Notes under the pieces: generated by a model
The model's database searches: none
What the model saw: the letters and a program-made list of their open reading frames with translations, nothing else
Told to the model about the DNA's origin: nothing
Assembly (NCBI GenBank): GCA_050246115.1
Contig: JBFWWP010000006.1
Location: 62,001 to 126,000, forward strand
Direction: 5' to 3'
From: JBFWWP01 sp050246115
GTDB taxonomy: Bacteria; Planctomycetota; UBA8108; UBA1146; JAJFFE01
DNA: 64,000 nucleotides
Shown: piece after piece, positions 57,638 to 64,000 of the stretch
How the letters are laid out: the number at the start of each line of letters is the position of its first letter
Position numbering within the stretch: position 1 is the first letter of the stretch
Made by a program: the position numbers and the translations under genes

Positions 57638-59623
57638 ATGTTCAAGTACTTCTTCGGCGTCGTCGTCGGCTTGTCGTTGTTGCTGGTCACGCAGCCGGCC
57701 GCAGCGCTTCGCGTCGTGAGCTACAACGTGCTCAACTACGAAGGCGACCGCATCAACGAGATGCGGATCATCTTCAACGCACTGCAAGCCGACGTGATCG
57801 TGCTGCAGGAGGTGGGCTCGTTGAGTGCCGCCACCACGTTCCTCACCAGTGTCCTCAACTCGCCGTCGGGACCGGGCGGATACGCCATCGGTACATTCAC
57901 GGACGACTTCCCCCTCACCAACAACGCACTGTTCTTCCGCACCGCTGCGCTCGCGCAATCGGGGTCGGGAACCCATCTGGACTTGGCGACCACGCCGCGC
58001 GAGACCGATCGTTGGCGCCTGACGTTGAACGGCTATAGCGGCAGCGGCGCCGAGATCTATTTCTACGGCATGCACTTGAAGGCCGGATCGACCGCGTCGG
58101 ACGAGGATGAACGAACCACCGCGGCCACTTTGATTCGCGCCAACACCAATGCGCTGCCGGCGGGCACCCAGTTCATACTGCTCGGTGACATGAATCTCCA
58201 GGCGAGCACGGAGGGCGCGTACCAACAGTTCACGAGCTTGTTGGGAAACACCAACGGGCGTACGTTCGACCCCATTGCCTCGCCTGGAAACTGGAGCGGC
58301 AACGCCGCCTTTGCCGCGATCCACACGCAGTCCCCGCACGCCAACAACGCCGGCGCCCCCCCCGGGGCGACCGCCGGCGGAATGGATGACCGCTTCGACT
58401 TCCAGCTCATCTCCGCAGCCCTGCAGGACGGAGCCGGCATCGACTACGTGACCGGCACCTACCGCGCCTTCGGCAACGACGGGCTGCACTTCAACGATGA
58501 CATCAACGACGCGCCGACGATCCCCGAGGGCGCTGCCGTCGCCAACGCGCTGCACGGCGCGTCCGATCACCTACCCGTAGTCGCCGACTATCAAGTGCCG
58601 CCCAGAATCTCGAACGATCCCGCGGTCGACCTCGGCAAGGCCATCGTCGGGACGCCGGCGATTGGCACGCTCAATGTCATGAACGCGGGCGACGTCGCTA
58701 CGTTTGGCTTCGTCGCGCCGCTCCAGTACACGCTCAACGCGGCGCCCGGCATCTTCAGCGCGCCGGGCGGGACCATCACCGAGTTTGCCGGCGGCGGTGC
58801 GAACCAGCACAGCATTACGTTGAACACGCCGACCGAAGGCAGCTACTTCGGCACCGTCACCATCAATTCGAACGCCGTCGACTTCCCCGTTTCGCAAGCC
58901 ACGGTGTTCGGGCAGATCGTGCGGCACGCACAACCTTCGCTGGACTCGGGATCAGTCGTTACTGTAGGCGCGGTCGATTTTGGTCAGAGTCCGCCCGGCG
59001 GCTTCGCGAACCAAGCCGTGCAGATCTACAACTTGGGTGCTGGCTCTACGCAGGCCGGCCTCGCCGTCCAGAACGTGCAGATCATCGGTGGATCGGGTTT
59101 TGCCACGGTGGGCTTCAGCCCGACCGTCGTCGGCACGACGCCGCTCACGCTCACGTTCTCGTTCGACGACCCGACGCCCGGCGTCAAGTCTGCGCTGGTG
59201 GCGATCGACGTCGCCGACGAAGCTGGGGTGCAAGGGGGTATTCAGCTCAGCGCTTTGGTGCTGAACCTCACCGCCACGGTCACCGCCAACGGCGACTGCA
59301 ACAGCAACGGCCAACCCGACGCCGAGGATATCGCCATGGGCGTCTCGTTCGACCTGAACCTGAACGGCATTCCAGACGAGTGCGAGTGCCCAACTCCGTT
59401 CGTACGCGGCGAGATCAACGGTGACGGCTCGGTCGACATCGGCGACGCCATCGCACTGCTGAACTTCTTGTTCTCCGGCGGTGCTGCACCCAACCCCGCA
59501 GCCGCCGGCGACGTCAATGGCGACGGTTCGACCGACGTCGGCGACGTCATCTACCTCCTGGCGTTTCAGTTCTCGGGTGGCCCACAACCGCCCGCCCCGT
59601 TCCCGAACCCCGGCTGCCCATAG
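57638..59623 (+). CDS. Secreted endonuclease/exonuclease/phosphatase family protein with dockerin-like tail
   Basis: This is a 661-residue protein. Signal peptide MFKYFFGVVVGLSLLLVTQP..AAA is followed by an EEP domain (about 25-320) with conserved motifs VVSYNVLNYEGD, VIVLQEV, YFYGMHLKAG, ILLGDMNLQAS, MDDRFDFQLIS and the final SDHLPVVADY. Two beta-sandwich segments of the choice-of-anchor D type follow. Then come GDCNSNGQPDAEDIAMG with LNLNGIPDECEC, and two dockerin-like motifs (GEINGDGSVDIGDAI, GDVNGDGSTDVGDVI), ending NPGCP. All catalytic residues of the EEP fold appear present, so it could be an extracellular nuclease or phosphatase. The ATG at 57638 has GGAGAGAAG upstream. Confidence 0.87.
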   Translation: MFKYFFGVVVGLSLLLVTQPAAALRVVSYNVLNYEGDRINEMRIIFNALQADVIVLQEVGSLSAATTFLTSVLNSPSGPGGYAIGTFTDDFPLTNNALFFRTAALAQSGSGTHLDLATTPRETDRWRLTLNGYSGSGAEIYFYGMHLKAGSTASDEDERTTAATLIRANTNALPAGTQFILLGDMNLQASTEGAYQQFTSLLGNTNGRTFDPIASPGNWSGNAAFAAIHTQSPHANNAGAPPGATAGGMDDRFDFQLISAALQDGAGIDYVTGTYRAFGNDGLHFNDDINDAPTIPEGAAVANALHGASDHLPVVADYQVPPRISNDPAVDLGKAIVGTPAIGTLNVMNAGDVATFGFVAPLQYTLNAAPGIFSAPGGTITEFAGGGANQHSITLNTPTEGSYFGTVTINSNAVDFPVSQATVFGQIVRHAQPSLDSGSVVTVGAVDFGQSPPGGFANQAVQIYNLGAGSTQAGLAVQNVQIIGGSGFATVGFSPTVVGTTPLTLTFSFDDPTPGVKSALVAIDVADEAGVQGGIQLSALVLNLTATVTANGDCNSNGQPDAEDIAMGVSFDLNLNGIPDECECPTPFVRGEINGDGSVDIGDAIALLNFLFSGGAAPNPAAAGDVNGDGSTDVGDVIYLLAFQFSGGPQPPAPFPNPGCP

Positions 59624-59666
59624 GGCCGCGAGACGCGGCAGCCCCGAAGACGGCCAGCGTGCCCGG

Positions 59667-59688
59667 GCTGCGGACCCCGGTCCGCAGC
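59667..59688. terminator. Hairpin between convergent genes
   Basis: gctgcgga-ccccgg-tccgcagc, a perfect 8-bp inverted repeat 44 bases after the nuclease gene and 80 before the end of the convergent typA. No T-run, so its role in termination is uncertain. Confidence 0.45.
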
Positions 59689-59769
59689 TTCGGAGCTGGC
59701 TCGAGGTGCCAGAGCGTTGGACTCGATGCGAGCCCGGCGAAACCCGCGGCGAGGCCGTGTCCGCGCGGT

Positions 59770-61665
59770 TCAGTCGTCCTTGCCCTGGCGTTTGGTGCGG
59801 CGGCGATCGGCTTCTTTGAGGGCGACTTTGCGCACGCGAATCGAACTCGGGGTGATCTCCACCAGCTCGCCGTCCTGGATGTACTCCAGTGCCGCCTCGA
59901 GGCTCATTTCGCGCACGGGTCGCACCTGGGTGGCGTCGTCCTTGCCCGCGGCACGAATGTTGGTGAGCTTCTTCGTCTTGATGGGGTTGACGACGAGGTC
60001 ACCCTCTTTGCAGTTCTCGCCGATGATCTGGCCTTCGTACACGCGGTCACCCGGCCGGATGAAGAAGGTTCCACGATCATAGAGGGCGTCGAGCGCGTAG
60101 GCGGTGGCGAGCCCGCCCTCGCTTGCGATGAGGACGCCGGCCGTACGTTCCGGGATGGCGCCGCGCACTGGTTGGAAGCTGTGAAACGTGTGGTGCATGA
60201 TGGCGCGGCCTTGAGTGGCGGTGAGCATCCGGGTGCGGAGTCCGATCAAGCCGCGGGCCGGGACCGTGAACTCGAGATGCAAGAAACCGCTCGCTCCGAC
60301 CTTCGAGTCCATTTTCACGAGCTCTGCACGGCGGTTGCCGAGGAGCGACATGACGGCACTCTGGCAATCGATCGGGCATTCGACGACGAGCAGTTCGATG
60401 GGCTCGTGGGACTTGCCATCGATCTCCTTGAACACCACTCGCGGTCGCCCGGCGCACAGTTCGAAGCCTTCGCGACGCATGTTCTCGAGCAGGATGCCGA
60501 GGTGCATGAGTCCACGCCCCGAGACGCGGAACTCCTCTGGCCGATCCCCAGGCGCGACGCGCAGCGCGACGTTGGTCTGGAGTTCCCGATCGAGACGTTC
60601 GCGGATTTGGCGGGTCGTGACGTAGTCGCCCTCCTGGCCGGCAAAGGGCCCGTCGTTGACGCGGAAGGTCATGTGAAGGGTGGGCTCGTCGACCGTTACT
60701 GGCGGGAGCGCGCTCGGCAAGTCCGGGTCGGCGACCGTCACTCCGATGTCGACGGGATCGAGGCCAACGACTGCGCAGAGGTCGCCGGCGTTCACTTCCT
60801 TGACGCGCCGCTTGCCAAGCCCTTCGAAGACCAGGAGTTGCTGGACTCGATTGGCGTGATGCTCGCCGGCGTGGTCGATCACCGTGACCGTTTGCCCCTC
60901 GGTGATCTTGCCAGCGTGGACCTTGCCCACGCCGATGCGTCCCACGAATTCGGAGTACTCCAGCGTGCTGAACAGCATTTGCAGTGGCGCGTTCGGACGG
61001 GCCAGGGGTGCTGGCACGTGGTGGATCACGGCCTCGAACACGACACGAAGATCTTCGCGCGGGCCGTTCAGATCCAGTGTCGCCCAACCGTCGCGACCGG
61101 AGGCGAAGATCGTCGGAAAGTCGAGGGCGGAGTCGTTGGCGTTCAGTTCGACGAACAGGTCGAACACCTCGTTGACCACGTCCTCGGGCCGAGCGTCGGG
61201 GCGATCGGCCTTGTTCACGATCACGATGGGCTTGAGCCGGTGGGCGAGCGCCTTCTGCAGCACGAAGCGCGTCTGCGGCATCGGGCCTTCGAACGAGTCG
61301 ACCAACAGCAGCACCCCGTCCGCCATGGACAACACGCGCTCGACTTCGCCGCCGAAGTCGGCGTGGCCCGGCGTGTCGATGATGTTGATCTTGTAGTGGC
61401 GGCCGTCGCGGCTGGTGTAGTGCAGCGCGCAGTTCTTGCTGAAGATGGTGATCCCGCGCTCGCGCTCGATGGGGTTCGAGTCGAAGATCAAGCCGTGTTG
61501 GCCGCCCGCGAGCTTGTCGAGCTCTTCGGTGCGGAACATGCCGGATTGATACAGCATGCGATCCACGAGCGTGGTTTTCCCGTGGTCGACGTGCGCAACG
61601 ATCGCGATGTTTCGAATCGTCTCTGCGGTTGCAATCTGTCCGGCGCCGGCGGCGGCGGTTACCAT
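59770..61665 (-). CDS. typA: Ribosome-associated translational GTPase TypA/BipA
   Basis: This 631-residue protein has G1 AHVDHGKTTLVDRML, switch region GLIFDSNPIERERGITIFSK, DTPGHADFGGEVER, NKADRPDARP and the BipA-specific C-terminal region (ARGLIGLRTRMLTATQGRAI, KEGDLVVNPIKTKKLTNIRA, ALEYIQDGELVEITP). It is a little longer than the usual ~610 residues because of an extra N-terminal stretch (MVTAAAGAGQIATAE). The ATG at 61665 follows AGGAG. The protein acts on 70S ribosomes or subunit assembly under stress. Confidence 0.96.
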   Translation of the reverse strand: MVTAAAGAGQIATAETIRNIAIVAHVDHGKTTLVDRMLYQSGMFRTEELDKLAGGQHGLIFDSNPIERERGITIFSKNCALHYTSRDGRHYKINIIDTPGHADFGGEVERVLSMADGVLLLVDSFEGPMPQTRFVLQKALAHRLKPIVIVNKADRPDARPEDVVNEVFDLFVELNANDSALDFPTIFASGRDGWATLDLNGPREDLRVVFEAVIHHVPAPLARPNAPLQMLFSTLEYSEFVGRIGVGKVHAGKITEGQTVTVIDHAGEHHANRVQQLLVFEGLGKRRVKEVNAGDLCAVVGLDPVDIGVTVADPDLPSALPPVTVDEPTLHMTFRVNDGPFAGQEGDYVTTRQIRERLDRELQTNVALRVAPGDRPEEFRVSGRGLMHLGILLENMRREGFELCAGRPRVVFKEIDGKSHEPIELLVVECPIDCQSAVMSLLGNRRAELVKMDSKVGASGFLHLEFTVPARGLIGLRTRMLTATQGRAIMHHTFHSFQPVRGAIPERTAGVLIASEGGLATAYALDALYDRGTFFIRPGDRVYEGQIIGENCKEGDLVVNPIKTKKLTNIRAAGKDDATQVRPVREMSLEAALEYIQDGELVEITPSSIRVRKVALKEADRRRTKRQGKDD

Positions 61666-62159
61666 GGGGTCTCCTGGATTCGTCGGTTCGTCGTCTCTTC
61701 GGAAGCGTCGCGAGCACTCGCCGGATTCACCCGGCCCGGATGAACGGCCCGATCTCCCGCCCCGTTCGCGCGGCCAGATCCCGCCGACGTGCGCTCGGTT
61801 GGCTCCGGTGAAGCCCGGAAGTGTAGCGCCCCGCCGCGCGCTGTCCACTCCCCGGCGACCGCGTGTAAGTGGGTTTGCAGGAAATTGTTGCGCGGCGCCG
61901 GGGCGTGGCTTGACGCCTGGCTCCGACCCACAATAATCGCGGTTTGACCCCGACGCGAATCGGTGGTGACGAACCGAAACCCGCGAGTCGAGAAGAGCGC
62001 TGCTGAGGTCGAGTTCCGGCCCGAAGATGCGAACGCGCCCGGACTTCCCGTACTGGGTCTGGTCGGGCGGCCGTCGAGACCGGCCGCGGACCTTGGTAGG
62101 CGCGCGCGCCGAAGCAAGGCCTTCGGGCTTTCTCTCAACCCATGTGAACAGGCGAGCGA
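61666..62159. other. Divergent intergenic region, nothing recognised
   Basis: About 490 bases between typA and the divergent oxidoreductase operon. No gene, RNA or strong hairpin is seen; it should contain both promoters. caataatcgcggtttga at 61931 is the most A/T-rich spot. Confidence 0.5.
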
Positions 62160-62717
62160 ATGACCGACGGCATGACCACCCTGACGCTGCACGTCAACGG
62201 CGACGACCGTACCTGCGTGTTCCCGACTCACCACACCCTCCTCGAGGTGCTGCGCGAGGAATTGGCTCTCCCCGGGACCAAGCACGGTTGCGAGCTGGGC
62301 GAGTGCGGCACGTGCACCGTGCTCGTGGACGGCGAGCCGGTCCTGAGCTGTCTGGTGCTCGCCGCCGAGATGGGTGGGCACGAGATCAAGACGGTCGAGG
62401 GGTTGCAGCTCGAGAACCAGCTTCACCCCTTGCAAGAGGCTTTCGCCGATCTCGGAGCCGCGCAGTGCGGGTACTGTACGCCTGGGATGTTGATGGCCGC
62501 GGATGCGCTCTTGCGTGCCGTGCCGGAACCCACTGACGACCAGGTACGCGAAGCGCTCTCGGGCAACCTGTGTCGGTGCACGGGCTACATCAAGATCGTC
62601 GAGGCAGTGCAGTGGGCGGCCTCGAAGCTACGCGGGGCGCCCGTCGCGCCGGCGCGCGAGGTGTTCTACGGCCAGCCGCTTCCGGCGGTGACCGAGAGAG
62701 GCGCGAACCATGACTAA
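62160..62717 (+). CDS. Molybdenum hydroxylase, [2Fe-2S] subunit (xanthine dehydrogenase small-subunit family)
   Basis: This 185-residue protein carries two [2Fe-2S] clusters. The N-terminal plant-ferredoxin-type site is KHGCELGECGTCTVLVDGEP then VLSC, and the C-terminal site is CGYCTPGML followed by GNLCRCTGYIKI. This subunit passes electrons from the molybdopterin subunit. ATG at 62160; a second ATG four codons on is possible. It ends eight bases inside the next gene (ATG at 62710), the large subunit, so they form an operon. CO dehydrogenase, xanthine dehydrogenase and hydroxybenzoyl-CoA reductase small subunits all look alike, so the substrate is not decided by this gene. Confidence 0.93.
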   Translation: MTDGMTTLTLHVNGDDRTCVFPTHHTLLEVLREELALPGTKHGCELGECGTCTVLVDGEPVLSCLVLAAEMGGHEIKTVEGLQLENQLHPLQEAFADLGAAQCGYCTPGMLMAADALLRAVPEPTDDQVREALSGNLCRCTGYIKIVEAVQWAASKLRGAPVAPAREVFYGQPLPAVTERGANHD

Positions 62718-64000
62718 CGATCTCGTCCGACGATCGTCCGTCGACACGCCCGCGGCACCGGCGTCGCCGGCAGCAGCACCGGCAGAGCCGGCAGCACCGG
62801 CTGACGCGCGGGGGCCGGGGTCCTCTCCGCGACCGCTCAACCTGATTGGCACGCCATTTCGACGCGTCGACGGCCGCGCGAAGGCCACGGGCACGACCCG
62901 CTTCGCCGACGATCTGGTGTTTCCTCGGATGGTGTTCATGCGACTCAAGCGCAGCACCGTTCCGCACGCTCGCATCAAGAGCATCGACGCGAGCAAGGCG
63001 CTCGCGATGCGAGGCGTTCTCGGCGTCCTGACCGGCCACGACATGCCGACTCCCTTCGGCATCTTGCCGGTCTCCCACGACGAGCACGCGCTGTGTCTCG
63101 ACAAGGTGCGTTTCGTCGGCGACCCCGTCGTGGCGGTGGCGGCGGTCAGTGAAGACCTTGCGTATGAAGCCTGTATGGCGGTCGCGGTAGAGTACGAGCC
63201 GCTGACGACCATCGCCAGCATCGACGAAGCGGTCGCGACCCCCGAACCGCGCATTCATGAGTACGGTGACGAGGGTAACCTCCACAAGAAGCTGTCCATG
63301 CGCTTCGGCGATCTCGAAGGTGGCTTCGCCGCCGCCGATCTCGTACTCGAAGATACCTTCTACTACGAAGGGAACACGCACCTGCCGATGGAGCAGCACG
63401 CGACCGTCGCCGTGCCGGAAGATGACGGTAAGGTGACGGTGTACTCGTCGACCCAAACGCCGCACTACCTGCACCGCTCACTCGCCAAGGTGCTGGAGCT
63501 CCCGCCGTCGCGCATTCGCGTCATCGCCACGCCCAACGGCGGCGGTTTCGGCGGCAAGAGTGATCCCTTCAACCACGAGATCGCGGCCGCGAAGATGGCG
63601 CTGAAGTTGGGTCGGCCAGTGAAGATCAGCCTCAATCGCGAAGAGGTGTTCTACTGCCACCGCGGGCGTCACCCGGTGCACATGCACCTGCGTACTGGGT
63701 TCAAGCGTGACGGCTCCATGACCGCGCAGCACTTGCAGACCGCACTCGATGGCGGTGCCTTCGGCAGCTATGGCGTGGCCAGCACCTACTACACCGGCGC
63801 GCTCCAGACCGTGACCTACCGGCTGCCCAAGTATCAGTTCGACAGCATCCGGTGCTTTACCAACAAGGCGCCGTGCGGACCCAAGCGCGGTCACGGCACA
63901 CCGCAGCCCCGCTTCGGGCTCGAGGTGCACCTGGACAAGGCGGCTCACGCGCTCGGCCTCGATCCGGCCGACATTCGACTCGATCACCTCGTGGAGCCGG
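62710..64000 (+). CDS. Molybdopterin-binding large subunit of a molybdenum hydroxylase (3' end outside window)
   Basis: The frame is open to the end of the window (first 430 residues). A low-complexity Ala/Pro-rich leader (about 15-35) precedes the conserved start RPLNLIGTPFRRVDGRAKAT. Then come GVLTGHDMPTPFGILP, VRFVGDPVVAVAAVS, EGNTHLPMEQHATVA, the molybdopterin-contact glycine loop PNGGGFGGKSDPFNHE and PKRGHGTPQPRFGLE. The wording is nearest to the 4-hydroxybenzoyl-CoA reductase alpha / xanthine dehydrogenase group; with the small subunit upstream it is a hydroxylase or dehydroxylase of aromatic or purine-type substrates. A FAD-binding subunit, if any, is outside the window. Confidence 0.9.
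   Translation, partial: MTNDLVRRSSVDTPAAPASPAAAPAEPAAPADARGPGSSPRPLNLIGTPFRRVDGRAKATGTTRFADDLVFPRMVFMRLKRSTVPHARIKSIDASKALAMRGVLGVLTGHDMPTPFGILPVSHDEHALCLDKVRFVGDPVVAVAAVSEDLAYEACMAVAVEYEPLTTIASIDEAVATPEPRIHEYGDEGNLHKKLSMRFGDLEGGFAAADLVLEDTFYYEGNTHLPMEQHATVAVPEDDGKVTVYSSTQTPHYLHRSLAKVLELPPSRIRVIATPNGGGFGGKSDPFNHEIAAAKMALKLGRPVKISLNREEVFYCHRGRHPVHMHLRTGFKRDGSMTAQHLQTALDGGAFGSYGVASTYYTGALQTVTYRLPKYQFDSIRCFTNKAPCGPKRGHGTPQPRFGLEVHLDKAAHALGLDPADIRLDHLVEP

Noticed and set aside
1..64000. tRNA, rRNA, riboswitch and prophage genes
   Set aside because: I looked for T-loop-like ttcgaatcc contexts with acceptor stems, rRNA cores and phage structural genes and found none I could support; a tRNAscan or Infernal run would settle the RNA part.

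Overview
The window looks like a chromosomal segment of a high-GC member of the Planctomycetota, class undetermined. The evidence is a TIGR02999-type ECF sigma factor directly before a very large Ser/Thr kinase with TPR repeats, several very long secreted proteins ending in non-cellulosomal dockerin-like repeats, a secreted endonuclease/exonuclease/phosphatase with the same kind of repeats, and an MlaD/MCE system. I see no rRNA, tRNA, CRISPR array or prophage. Coding density is ordinary and most genes sit in short operons.

Layout. Bases 1-5056: the 3' end of a dockerin protein, a 179-bp palindromic repeat, then a DUF4956 membrane protein, a VTC (polyphosphate polymerase-like) protein and a secreted EF-hand/PEP-dikinase-like protein in one operon. 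5111-10488 (minus): a DinB-like gene, and an operon mce, fused MlaF-MlaE, murJ. 10559-25702 (minus): four giant secreted paralogs. They share a C-terminal module of about 250 residues that I cannot assign to a named family, two dockerin-like calcium motifs and a Cys-rich tail ending in Cys-Pro. Three of them are a tandem family with the same signal peptide, TTG start and terminator type.

26408-45999: a lipoprotein, an ALDH7-type aldehyde dehydrogenase, an M50 protease, a folate operon (pteridine-reductase-like SDR, folB, folK on the minus strand), an FHA-TM-M64 peptidase, an alpha/beta hydrolase, rpmH, a cupin, a PLD plus zinc phospholipase C-like pair, a ROK kinase with nagA, and the ECF sigma/kinase pair. 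46305-53191: a small lipoprotein, a BlaI/M56 pair with two matching operator palindromes (the second before a PDZ lipoprotein), a SprT-like/DUF2786 pair, a lower-GC patch with an orphan gene, and mnmA. 53220-64000: an S1-domain protein, a tail-specific protease, the dockerin-bearing nuclease, typA/bipA, and the start of a xanthine dehydrogenase/hydroxybenzoyl-CoA reductase-like operon that runs off the end.

The least ordinary structures are (1) a dispersed element of 179-180 bp, almost a perfect long hairpin, of which three of the four complete copies begin on the base right after a stop codon and all four are flanked on both sides by TAA or TGA; and (2) the dockerin/Cys-Pro-tail protein family with its shared unassigned module, whose members appear to exchange sequence with each other.
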